Of a DNA stretch of 7,242 nt, positions 1 through 6,884 are shown one piece after another. Where the stretch lies: NCBI GenBank assembly GCA_964370085.1, contig CAYJHI010000046.1, forward strand, positions 1-7,242. The letters run 5' to 3'. The notes under the pieces were generated by a model. The model did no database searches. It saw nothing but the letters and a program-made list of their open reading frames with translations, and was not told where the DNA came from. The translations under genes were made by a program, and so were the position numbers. How positions within the stretch are numbered: position 1 is the first letter of the stretch; every line of letters begins with the position of its first letter. This DNA comes from CARZYU01 sp964370085 (GTDB taxonomy: Bacteria > Bacillota_I > Bacilli_A > RF39 > UBA660).

Positions 1-2576
1 GGTACTCTAAATGGAGAACAAGACACATAATTAAGTCCTAAATCGTGACAGAATTTAATTGTTGATGGATCTGCCCCGTGTTCACCACAAATACCTAACT
101 TCAAGTCTTTTTTAGCACTTCTTCCTTTAGAAGCGGCCATTTCAACTAATTGACCTACTCCACTTTGGTCTAATTTAGAGAAGGGATCTGTTTCTAAAAT
201 ACCTTTTTTATAATAATCATTTAAAAACTTAGCAGCATCATCTCTTGAGTAACCATAAGTTAATTGTGTTAAATCATTAGTACCAAATGAGAAGAAATCA
301 ACTTCTTCTGCGATCTTATCTGCAATTAGACAAGATCTTGGTATTTCAATCATTGTTCCTATTTTATATTTTAAGTTACTATTTTTTTCTTTTATAATTG
401 AATCTGCAGTCTTTATAACAACATCTTTTACATATTGTAATTCTTTTATCTCACCAATTAGAGGTATCATTATTTCAGGAATTACTTCTACTCCTTCTTT
501 TGATACGTCAATAGCAGCTTCTATAACCGCTTTTGTTTGCATTACGGCTATTTCTGGATAAGTAACTGCTAGTCTACATCCACGATGCCCCATCATTGGA
601 TTGAACTCTTGTAAATAATCAATACGATGTTTTAAATCGTCATAAGTAATATTTAACTCTTTAGCAAGTGCTTCTATTTCTTCTTCCTCTTTAGGTAAGA
701 ATTCATGTAGAGGTGGATCTAAATAACGAATAGTTACACCTTTACCGATCATTTCTTTAAATAACCCTATAAAATCTTCTTTTTGATATGGTAATAATTT
801 AGCAAGTGCTAATTCTCTTTCTTCTTTAGTAGTAGAAGTTATCATTTGTCTTACGGCAAATATTCTATTTTCTTCAAAGAACATGTGTTCAGTACGACAA
901 AGACCAATACCTTCAGCACCATACTTTTTAGCAATAACGGCATCTTTTGGTGTATCAGCATTTGCTCTAACACCAATTGTTCTAACTTCGTCAGCCCAAG
1001 CCATAAATACTTCAAAATCACCACTGATAGTTGGTTCAACTGTTTTAATTTGTTCTCCGTATACATTACCAGTAGAACCGTTTAAAGACATATAATCACC
1101 TTCTTTAAAGGTTGTTCCATCGGCAGTAGTTAATATTTTAGCTTCTTCATCTATTTTTAATTCACCGCATCCTGATACACAACAAGTACCCATACCACGT
1201 GCCACAACTGCGGCATGAGATGTCATTCCTCCTCTAAGAGTTAAAATTCCATCAGCAAGGTTCATACCTTCAATATCTTCTGGAGACGTTTCTAAACGTA
1301 CTAATAATACGTGTTTTTCTCCTTCTTCATAAGCTTTAGTAACATCTTCTGCACTAAAATATATTTTACCGGTTGCAGCTCCAGGTGAAGCAGCTAATCC
1401 CTTAGCAATCACTTTCGAATTTTTTAAAGCTTCTTCATCAAAATTAGGATGTAACAGTTGATCAAGTTGTTTTGGGTCTACCTTCATTAACGCTTCTTCT
1501 TTTGTTACAGCTCCTTCGTTAACTAGATCAACTGCGATCTTTAATGCGGCTTTGGCAGTTCTTTTACCATTTCTAGTTTGTAACATGAATAGTTTGCCTT
1601 CTTCAATGGTAAATTCCATATCTTGCATATCTTTATAATGTTGTTCTAATAACTTAGATGTTTTAACAAATTCATCATATGCTTCTGGCATTAATTCTTT
1701 AAGGGTATCGATAGGTTGTGGTGTTCTAATACCTGCTACAACATCTTCTCCTTGAGCATTAATTAAGTATTCACCATATAATTTATTTTCACCAGTAGAT
1801 GGATTTCTAGTAAATGCTACTCCTGTTCCACTAGTATTACCAGTATTACCATAAACCATTTCTTGAACGTTAACAGCTGTACCCCAAGAAGATGGTATAT
1901 CATTTAATCTTCTATAAGTAATTGCTCTTTCGTTGTTCCAAGAACGAAACACTGCTTTAATCGCTTCAATTAACTGGGTAAACGGATCGGTAGGAAAATC
2001 ACTTCCTGCGATACTTTTGTAGTTTTCTTTGAATTTTTCAACTACTTCTTTCATATCATCTGCTGTTAAATCAGTATCAAACTTAACACCTTTTTCTTCT
2101 TTGATCTTATCAAAATATCTTTCAAATGAAGCTTTAGGATAATCTTTAACAACATCTGCAAACATTTGAATAAATCTACGATATGAATCATAGGCGAATC
2201 TCGGATTATTAGTTTTCTTAGATAAAGCTTCACATACTTCGTCATTCATTCCTAGGTTCAAGACAGTATCCATCATACCAGGCATACTAGCGCGTGCCCC
2301 ACTTCTAACTGATACTAATAATGGATTATTCAAGTCACCAAACTTTTTACCAGTTTCCTCTTCTAATTTACTAAGAGTATCTTTTATCTCTTTTTCAACA
2401 CTTTCATCTATCTTGGATTTATCATCATAATACTTAAGACAAGCCTCAGTCGTGACTGTAAATCCTTTCGGAACAGGTAATCCAATCTTTGTCATTTCTG
2501 CTAGATTAGCACCTTTTCCACCAAGAAGATTTTTCATCTCCTTACTACCTTCATGGAATAAATAAACATATTTCAT
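1..2576 (-). CDS. ppdK: Pyruvate, phosphate dikinase (PPDK), C-terminus cut by window edge
   Basis: This cytosolic enzyme reversibly converts pyruvate, ATP and phosphate to PEP, AMP and diphosphate. It can work in PPi-linked glycolysis or supply PEP for gluconeogenesis. I translated 858 codons from ATG at 2576. The ATP-grasp domain (about residues 1-340) has GGKGANLAEM with Lys21, SVRSGARASMPGMMDTV with Arg91 and Arg95, and the late motif FMLQTRNGKRT. The swivelling phosphohistidine domain (about 385-505) has GGMTSHAAVVARGMG, with His454 as the phosphocarrier. The PEP/pyruvate TIM barrel follows, with GLCRTEHMFF, GHRGCRLAVTYPEI, GTMIEIPR, FSFGTNDLTQ and Cys830 in GICGEHGAD. The order and numbering match the characterised clostridial enzyme (His455, Cys831). 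The last visible residues are CSPFRV, so about 15-20 residues are missing at the left edge. A GGAG Shine-Dalgarno site 8 bases upstream supports the start. The gene is monocistronic at its 5' end, with its own promoter. Confidence 0.97.
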   Translation of the reverse strand, partial: MKYVYLFHEGSKEMKNLLGGKGANLAEMTKIGLPVPKGFTVTTEACLKYYDDKSKIDESVEKEIKDTLSKLEEETGKKFGDLNNPLLVSVRSGARASMPGMMDTVLNLGMNDEVCEALSKKTNNPRFAYDSYRRFIQMFADVVKDYPKASFERYFDKIKEEKGVKFDTDLTADDMKEVVEKFKENYKSIAGSDFPTDPFTQLIEAIKAVFRSWNNERAITYRRLNDIPSSWGTAVNVQEMVYGNTGNTSGTGVAFTRNPSTGENKLYGEYLINAQGEDVVAGIRTPQPIDTLKELMPEAYDEFVKTSKLLEQHYKDMQDMEFTIEEGKLFMLQTRNGKRTAKAALKIAVDLVNEGAVTKEEALMKVDPKQLDQLLHPNFDEEALKNSKVIAKGLAASPGAATGKIYFSAEDVTKAYEEGEKHVLLVRLETSPEDIEGMNLADGILTLRGGMTSHAAVVARGMGTCCVSGCGELKIDEEAKILTTADGTTFKEGDYMSLNGSTGNVYGEQIKTVEPTISGDFEVFMAWADEVRTIGVRANADTPKDAVIAKKYGAEGIGLCRTEHMFFEENRIFAVRQMITSTTKEERELALAKLLPYQKEDFIGLFKEMIGKGVTIRYLDPPLHEFLPKEEEEIEALAKELNITYDDLKHRIDYLQEFNPMMGHRGCRLAVTYPEIAVMQTKAVIEAAIDVSKEGVEVIPEIMIPLIGEIKELQYVKDVVIKTADSIIKEKNSNLKYKIGTMIEIPRSCLIADKIAEEVDFFSFGTNDLTQLTYGYSRDDAAKFLNDYYKKGILETDPFSKLDQSGVGQLVEMAASKGRSAKKDLKLGICGEHGADPSTIKFCHDLGLNYVSCSPFRV

Positions 2577-2584
2577 AATTTCAT

Positions 2585-2588
2585 CTCC
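2585..2588 (-). promoter_or_regulatory. ppdK ribosome binding site
   Basis: The minus strand reads GGAG, then ATGAAATT, then the ATG at 2576. The spacing of 8 bases is normal and fixes the start of ppdK, which also matches the usual PPDK N-terminus (MKYVYLF). Confidence 0.8.
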
Positions 2589-2620
2589 ATTCTTTTAAGT
2601 GTATGTTTATTGGTAATTTC

Positions 2621-2649
2621 AGTATAACACCATCAATTAGTCATTACAA
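2621..2649 (-). promoter_or_regulatory. ppdK promoter, sigma-A type with extended -10
   Basis: The -35 box TTGTAA (2649-2644) and the -10 box TATACT (2626-2621) are separated by exactly 17 bases. The -10 is preceded by TGT, giving the extended form TGTTATACT. The expected transcript start is near 2614, which leaves a leader of about 38 bases with no obvious structured element. The promoter begins 16 bases past the end of the preceding terminator's T-run. Confidence 0.72.
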
Positions 2650-2665
2650 TACAAATTTAGACAAT

Positions 2666-2694
2666 AAAAAAACAAGATAATTTAATATCTTGTT
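2666..2694 (-). terminator. Intrinsic terminator of the unknown two-gene operon
   Basis: On the minus strand, AACAAGATA (2694-2686) pairs perfectly with TATCTTGTT (2679-2671) around the six-base loop TTAAAT. Five further T residues follow at 2670-2666. The left arm encodes the end of the metallopeptidase-like protein, and its TAA stop (2684-2682) lies in the loop. Confidence 0.85.
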
Positions 2695-3557
2695 AAAACA
2701 TGTTGTTTTATTGTTTCTTTCATATCTTTTGATTCTTCTTTAGAAAGTGTAAACCCATATTTAAGTTTACCTAAAGTAGTAAAAGTTCCCAAAAACTCTT
2801 TATTTTCTTCTGTTATATCTTTAGCACTATCATATTTCTTAATTAAATTAGACTTGTTTAGTAACTGAAAATAAGCTTTAACAGGAGAACTGCTATTATA
2901 GTTATTTCTAGCAAAATAATATTTAGCTTCTAATTGTTTAGAAAATAGCTCTTTAATAAAGTTAGTCATTTCTATATTTAAAGGTTCTTCATGTAACAAC
3001 TTTAACGTTTTATCATAGCCTTCAAAGTCTGCTACACCTTCTGCTATATCAATTAAACTTCTTCTTTTAACTAAATCTAAAGTTTCTTTTAATTCTTTAA
3101 GTTTTAATAGAGTACTATTATTAATTTTATTTCTTTTATCTAATAACTCATTAATTTGATATTGATAATCATAAGCCATACCTAAGTAATCTCTATAAAA
3201 ACTATTATTATCATTTTCTATTACTTTATAGTGTTCTAAATGACTCATCTCATGCATTAAACAAAACAGTATGGCAGCATTTGAATATTTAAAAGCATTT
3301 TCTATTCCATATCTTTTAACAGTCTCTTCAAATATGTCAGTATATATTTTATAAGAAGAAATAGTTAATATAGGTTCTCTTAAATTAACAGTTGCAATAC
3401 CATTATTACTGTCAGTAAAATTAACTGCTAAGTTTTTATGCTTAATATCATATTTATTACTGATAATACCAGTAATTTTAACAATATCGTTATCTGTTAG
3501 GATACGATTGCTCTTACTACGCTCATATAATATTTTATTTATTTCAATATTACTCAT
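2682..3557 (-). CDS. Putative cytosolic zinc metallopeptidase (HExxH/ExxxD), unknown family
   Basis: I do not recognise a named family. The 291-residue product has HEMSH at residues 102-106 (codons 3254-3240), inside a hydrophobic helix (AAILFCLMHEMSH). Further on is EGVAD at 173-177 (codons 3041-3027). This fits a gluzincin layout: two His and the general-base Glu, then a third-ligand Glu followed four residues later by Asp. The ExxAD-F part also resembles ImmA/IrrE-type peptidases, but the 66 residues between the motifs are longer than I know for that family. A charged helical insert (about 135-167) fills the gap. There is no signal peptide or membrane segment, so it should act in the cytosol; its substrate is unknown. 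ATG at 3557 starts one base after the upstream stop (TAAGATG), suggesting re-initiation. A GTG at 3569 would add four residues and overlap the upstream gene. Neither start has a strong Shine-Dalgarno site. Peptidase activity is inferred from motifs only. Confidence 0.7.
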   Translation of the reverse strand: MSNIEINKILYERSKSNRILTDNDIVKITGIISNKYDIKHKNLAVNFTDSNNGIATVNLREPILTISSYKIYTDIFEETVKRYGIENAFKYSNAAILFCLMHEMSHLEHYKVIENDNNSFYRDYLGMAYDYQYQINELLDKRNKINNSTLLKLKELKETLDLVKRRSLIDIAEGVADFEGYDKTLKLLHEEPLNIEMTNFIKELFSKQLEAKYYFARNNYNSSSPVKAYFQLLNKSNLIKKYDSAKDITEENKEFLGTFTTLGKLKYGFTLSKEESKDMKETIKQHVLTRY

Positions 3558-3558
3558 C

Positions 3559-5292
3559 TTAGTTATCACTACTCTTAATAAAATTTTTATTATTATCAGA
3601 AACAGATGTCTCTATCTTATTAAGTACATTATTTACAGCACGTTCATTAATTGTCTTCTGACAAATTATAGAACCTTCTTTAGCTAACTCTCTCTTTGCT
3701 AGTAATAAATCATTATAATTTATTTCATAAGATTCACCGGTAGATAAAGTTGTCTTAACACTACTATCTTTATATAAATGCAGATTAGCAGGTTTACTAT
3801 AACTATTAACTTCTGTATAAAAATTATTAATAAGTGACATTCTTTTTAACTTGTGTTTCTCTTCATGAATTTTTAACATCTTTTTAACTATTTCACTTTT
3901 AGTTGGATCTATTGTACTCGGTTCATTACTAATAATAGATCTTAACACTTTTAATTCTCTTAAAGCACTATTTATTTCTTGGCTATCTTTCTTAACTATT
4001 AAACATCTTTTACTAGTAAATAATCTAATATATTCTTCTGCTGATAACTTGTTGTTTAAAATATTATCAGTTAATTTCTGACGAAGTTTCTTAGCTAATA
4101 GAGCAAACTTTATTTCTTCATTTACAACTTTACTACTATTTTTTAAATTAGTAAGTATATCTTGCATTTTATTATAAACGGGTATATCTTTTCTCTTATT
4201 TTTAGAATGTTCCTTATAACTGATTTCCCCTGTTCCTAATTTCTCAATTAAACCTAATATACTGTGATAGTAAGAGGTTCTACTTATTTGAGAGTTCTTT
4301 TCTATTTTTTCTTTATACTCTGGTTTATATTTTTTAAATAAACGAAGTATATTTTTAAATTCTCCATAACTTAATTTGTTATTGATACAAAATTGTTTTG
4401 CTGAAATAGATGTTGCTAAGAACTCATCAATCGTACTTGTAAAACTTTCTAACTCTTTTACTTTTAATGCTTCTAGGTTGTCTTGTTTTGCCTTTTTAAC
4501 ATTTTCATGATACCTTTTCACATCTTTCTTGATCAGTTCATTTAAATCAAGTAATTTATTAGTATCTTCATTTTGTAATAAAGACCATAAAAAATGTCTA
4601 GAGTAACGTTTATGATATCCTTTATTTTTAACGGATTCGACAAATTCGTCTAAGTCGAGACTAGAATCTAGTAATTCAAATACATGTGCATAATCAGGTG
4701 ATTTGCGCATCAGTTTATATCCTAGTTTCATATCTAACTGACATATTCGATCGACAAAGTCTTTGTTTCTCTCTAGAGTATGTAGAGAATCATGAGTAGT
4801 TGCATAAGTGATAGCAGTCTCATAATAATCTTTTATTGAATCAAGAGGATATATTAGTGGATTACTATATGTACCTAATTGATCTTTTATTGAGTGAAGA
4901 CCTGCTCTTTGAAGTTCAATAAGACATCTTCCTATATTCCAATGTTCATGATGCTCTTTATATTTATCTAAATGATCTACCATCTTTTTACTTATTATTT
5001 TTAATATAATTTTCCCTTTGTCAGTAGTAAATATTTCCTTGTTCCCTACATCCAATAACTCTGTACAGTATATATCTTTAGCGTCAAGAATACTATTTAA
5101 TAATTTAATTACTTCATTATTATCTTCATAACAAAATTCACGAACCATACGTAGCAATTTAACACTTAATTGCCGCTTATCCGATGGTCTTAAATTATTA
5201 TTATATCTGTGGTTTCCCCATTTTAGTAAATCTGCATAAGATATACCAACATCTTCTCTGTGAATAATTCTACTTCTTTCTAATTCTGTCAT
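3559..5292 (-). CDS. Hypothetical soluble helical protein with a possible helix-turn-helix
   Basis: I do not recognise this 577-residue protein. It is rich in Lys, Leu, Asn and Ser, looks almost entirely helical, and has no signal peptide or membrane segment, so it is probably cytosolic. Residues about 295-321 (SISAKQFCINNKLSYGEF and the next helix) read like a helix-turn-helix: 'keFC...n.lSy..F' followed by a Lys-rich helix. A weaker look-alike follows near 357-384 (GEISYKEHSKNKRKDIP). A His cluster (EHHEHWNIGR) lies at 113-122. The C-terminus is charged. I chose ATG at 5292 because AAAGGGGG lies 5 bases upstream and a strong promoter ends at 5321. A longer reading from 5349 would start inside that promoter. 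It is the first gene of a two-gene operon: one base separates its TAA from the ATG of the metallopeptidase-like gene, so the two probably act together. A regulatory or DNA-binding role is only a guess. Confidence 0.75.
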   Translation of the reverse strand: MTELERSRIIHREDVGISYADLLKWGNHRYNNNLRPSDKRQLSVKLLRMVREFCYEDNNEVIKLLNSILDAKDIYCTELLDVGNKEIFTTDKGKIILKIISKKMVDHLDKYKEHHEHWNIGRCLIELQRAGLHSIKDQLGTYSNPLIYPLDSIKDYYETAITYATTHDSLHTLERNKDFVDRICQLDMKLGYKLMRKSPDYAHVFELLDSSLDLDEFVESVKNKGYHKRYSRHFLWSLLQNEDTNKLLDLNELIKKDVKRYHENVKKAKQDNLEALKVKELESFTSTIDEFLATSISAKQFCINNKLSYGEFKNILRLFKKYKPEYKEKIEKNSQISRTSYYHSILGLIEKLGTGEISYKEHSKNKRKDIPVYNKMQDILTNLKNSSKVVNEEIKFALLAKKLRQKLTDNILNNKLSAEEYIRLFTSKRCLIVKKDSQEINSALRELKVLRSIISNEPSTIDPTKSEIVKKMLKIHEEKHKLKRMSLINNFYTEVNSYSKPANLHLYKDSSVKTTLSTGESYEINYNDLLLAKRELAKEGSIICQKTINERAVNNVLNKIETSVSDNNKNFIKSSDN

Positions 5293-5297
5293 AGTAT

Positions 5298-5305
5298 CCC
5301 CCTTT
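5298..5305 (-). promoter_or_regulatory. Ribosome binding site deciding the start of the 577-residue protein
   Basis: The minus strand reads AAAGGGGG, five bases (ATACT) before the ATG at 5292. It is the only purine-rich stretch near any candidate start of this gene, so it rules against the longer reading from 5349. Confidence 0.7.
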
Positions 5306-5320
5306 AATAAAAGTGTATAC

Positions 5321-5349
5321 ATTTTACCATAAAAACAGTAAATAGTCAA
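5321..5349 (-). promoter_or_regulatory. Sigma-A-type promoter of the unknown two-gene operon
   Basis: TTGACT (5349-5344) and TAAAAT (5326-5321) are 17 bases apart, each one mismatch from the vegetative consensus. TGG before the -10 makes it an extended -10. The predicted transcript start is near 5314, giving a leader of about 20 bases that contains the ribosome binding site. The promoter starts directly after the sigE terminator's T-run, so the operon is insulated from spoIIGA-sigE. This argues for growth-phase expression rather than expression only during sporulation. Confidence 0.8.
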
Positions 5350-5351
5350 TT

Positions 5352-5380
5352 AAAAACAACTGTTAACACCTAACAATTGT
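5352..5380 (-). terminator. Intrinsic terminator of spoIIGA-sigE
   Basis: On the minus strand, ACAATTGTTA (5380-5371) pairs with TAACAGTTGT (5365-5356), with one G-U wobble, around the loop GGTGT. Four more T residues follow, making a run of five with the last stem base. The hairpin covers the last codons and the TAA stop (5365-5363) of sigE. The stem is rather AT-rich, so efficiency may be moderate. Confidence 0.75.
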
Positions 5381-6052
5381 CTTTAATCTTTTAATTATTT
5401 TCTTTTCAATTCGTGATATATAAGACTGACTGATACCTAACTTAATTGCTACTTCTTTTTGTGTTAATTCTTTATGTCCCATTAAACCATATCTTAGTAT
5501 AATAATATCTCTATCTCTAGGTTCTAATCTGGTAACTTCTGTAAGCATTAAATTCTTATTCGTTTCTTCTTCAATACCTCTTGTTACTATATCTTTATCG
5601 GTACCTAGAATATCTTCTAAGTGCAACTCATTACCATCAGCATCAAAGCTTAAACTCTCATCAAAACTAACTTCTGATTTAATTCGTTTATTCTTTCTTA
5701 GAAACATTAATATTTCATTATCAATACAACGAGATGCATAAGTAGCAAGTTTAATGTTTTTACCCATACTAAAAGTATTTATTCCTTTTATTAAACCAAT
5801 TGTTCCAATACTAACTAAATCTTCTAAATCTACTTTAGTATTTTCATACTTCTTTGCTAAGAAGACAACTAATCTAAGATTATGCTCAATAAGCTTGTCT
5901 TTGGCAAATAAATCACCATCACTAGATTGTATTAGGTAATACTCTTCTTCCTCCTTAGATAAAGGTTCTGGTAGTATATCTGCTGCTCCAACATAAAACA
6001 AATTACTAACTTGAACAAATAACTTACTCATTAATAAAAAAAGACTAATCAT
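5363..6052 (-). CDS. sigE: RNA polymerase sporulation sigma factor, pro-sigma-E
   Basis: This is the mother-cell sigma factor of early sporulation, made as an inactive, membrane-tethered precursor and activated by SpoIIGA. The product is 229 residues. The pro-sequence is followed by FYVGAADILPEPLSKEEE, matching the VYYIGGSEALPPPLSKDEE region of Bacillus subtilis sigma-E. Region 2 covers about 54-120, with HNLRLVVFLAKKYENT, DLEDLVSIGTIGLIKG and KLATYASRCIDNEILMFLRK. The linker SEVSFDESLSFDADGNEL is also typical. Region 4 ends in the helix-turn-helix LTQKEVAIKLGISQSYISR (196-214). By homology, cleavage should fall near Phe19-Tyr20, leaving a pro-sequence of about 19 residues against 27 in B. 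subtilis. ATG at 6052 is chosen because GGAGGG lies six bases upstream and the ATG overlaps the spoIIGA stop as ATGA. An in-frame ATG at 6088 lies inside spoIIGA and lacks support. Confidence 0.96.
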   Translation of the reverse strand: MISLFLLMSKLFVQVSNLFYVGAADILPEPLSKEEEEYYLIQSSDGDLFAKDKLIEHNLRLVVFLAKKYENTKVDLEDLVSIGTIGLIKGINTFSMGKNIKLATYASRCIDNEILMFLRKNKRIKSEVSFDESLSFDADGNELHLEDILGTDKDIVTRGIEEETNKNLMLTEVTRLEPRDRDIIILRYGLMGHKELTQKEVAIKLGISQSYISRIEKKIIKRLKTIVRC

Positions 6053-6843
6053 TTTATTCCCTCCAATAAATCTCCATGTAAAATACAATCTACTCCTTCT
6101 ATATGAAAAGTTTTCTTACTTTCCCCTATTAGAATATCCTTAAAGATGTATTTATCATCTATCACTATTTTATTTGTTTTTAGACATTTTATGACACCAT
6201 TATTATCTAGAGTGTTATAACTTACTAAAATACTTTTATCGTAAGTAAAAGGTATCTTATTAGTATATATGAGGACTACTTTTCTCTTTTTATAAGGATC
6301 ATATAATTTATTACCAGTATCTAAGTATCCATTAAAAGAATATTTCTTCCTACCTAAGTAAACATCGACACTATGATAATTAGAAACAGTTGTTTTAATT
6401 TTACGATGTTCTTTTAAATATAAGTATAAAATAATTGGACTAATTATAACAATAACTATTAAATTAATACTTAAACCATTATGAAAGAATATAAAACCTT
6501 CGTTATTATAATTAACTTGATTATCTAAAAGATAAAGACTTCCTCCTAATATAATACTAACTAAATATAAGTAACTTAGATTTTTAAAAAAATATGAAAA
6601 ATTTTTATAAGAAAAAGTTACTAGAATCATCATAATACTAATAACTACTTTTAAGATGAAAAGGGTAAAAGAATTTATATTTATAAATAAGAAGAAGAGA
6701 CTTAAAGATCCTACTATACTTCCAAGTATTAATCTCATTGGTTTAATATTACGTTTAAGTAATAATTTAACTGTGGTTAATAAGACTAAATCCATAAAGA
6801 AGTTCAAGATTATAATAAGATCTAAATATATCAACTCTATCAC
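6049..6843 (-). CDS. spoIIGA: Sporulation sigma-E factor-processing aspartic peptidase SpoIIGA
   Basis: SpoIIGA is a membrane aspartic protease that cleaves the pro-sequence from pro-sigma-E at the sporulation septum when signalled from the forespore (SpoIIR in known systems). The product is 264 residues, shorter than the 309 of B. subtilis. Five hydrophobic segments lie near residues 8-28, 36-54, 58-78, 84-104 and 125-143, as in the family. A cytosolic protease domain follows, with the catalytic motif GYLDTGNKLYDP, Asp175 (codon 6321-6319). The C-terminal DCILHGDLLEG resembles the family's end. The GTG at 6843 has no clear ribosome site. A TTG at 6834 gives MIYLDLIIILNF, which fits the family start MKIYLD better and has GGGTGAT four bases upstream, so it may be the real start. 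The stop overlaps the sigE start (ATGA), indicating translational coupling. Confidence 0.95.
   Translation of the reverse strand: MIELIYLDLIIILNFFMDLVLLTTVKLLLKRNIKPMRLILGSIVGSLSLFFLFININSFTLFILKVVISIMMILVTFSYKNFSYFFKNLSYLYLVSIILGGSLYLLDNQVNYNNEGFIFFHNGLSINLIVIVIISPIILYLYLKEHRKIKTTVSNYHSVDVYLGRKKYSFNGYLDTGNKLYDPYKKRKVVLIYTNKIPFTYDKSILVSYNTLDNNGVIKCLKTNKIVIDDKYIFKDILIGESKKTFHIEGVDCILHGDLLEGIK
6059..6064 (-). promoter_or_regulatory. Strong ribosome binding site of sigE, inside spoIIGA
   Basis: The minus strand reads GGAGGG, then AATAAA, then the ATG at 6052. It is the strongest Shine-Dalgarno site in the window. It lies in the last codons of spoIIGA (the EGIK region) and sets the sigE start. 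Confidence 0.85.
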
Positions 6844-6851
6844 CCAAAAAG

Positions 6852-6884
6852 AGTATATAAAAAAGAAGAAACGAATTTTGTCGT
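6852..6884 (-). promoter_or_regulatory. Possible spoIIGA promoter with a degenerate Spo0A-like box
   Basis: A -10-like TATACT (6857-6852) lies 21 bases downstream of ACGACA (6884-6879), which matches four of six -35 positions. A spacer longer than 17 bases recalls the B. subtilis spoIIG promoter, which has a 22-base spacer and is activated by Spo0A. The sequence AACGACA (6885-6879) differs from the Spo0A box TTCGACA at two of seven positions. Everything but the -10 lies in the terminator hairpin of the upstream gene. The predicted transcript start would fall almost on the ribosome site, so this call is weak. Read-through from upstream is the alternative. Confidence 0.3.

Noticed and set aside
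846..1095. Three short open frames (plus strand 846-1085 and 883-1095, minus strand 851-1066)
   Set aside because: All lie inside ppdK, whose frame is intact and encodes conserved PPDK motifs. They have no ribosome sites and no recognisable product.
2577..2665. Riboswitch or attenuator in the ppdK leader
   Set aside because: The predicted leader is only about 38 bases, AT-rich and without a convincing hairpin.
2682..3557. Firm assignment to the ImmA/IrrE family
   Set aside because: HExxH and ExxAD-F are suggestive, but the spacing is too long and the surrounding sequence does not match family features I can recall.
5312..5319. TATACACT as a sigma-E-type -10 (CATACAnT) for the unknown operon
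   Set aside because: It matches all but one fixed position, but no sigma-E -35 of the ATATT type lies 13-15 bases upstream, while a near-consensus vegetative promoter overlaps it.
5293..5349. Longer start at 5349 for the 577-residue protein
   Set aside because: This start codon overlaps the -35 box of the operon promoter and precedes the predicted transcript start. ATG at 5292 has a ribosome site.
5754..5939. Open frame of 61 codons on the plus strand
   Set aside because: It is antisense to conserved region 2 of sigE and lacks a ribosome site or recognisable sequence.
6053..6088. Longer sigE start at 6088, adding MYFTWRFIGGNK
   Set aside because: The ATG at 6052 has GGAGGG at ideal spacing and the ATGA coupling to spoIIGA. 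The added residues are a frame-shifted reading of the spoIIGA end.
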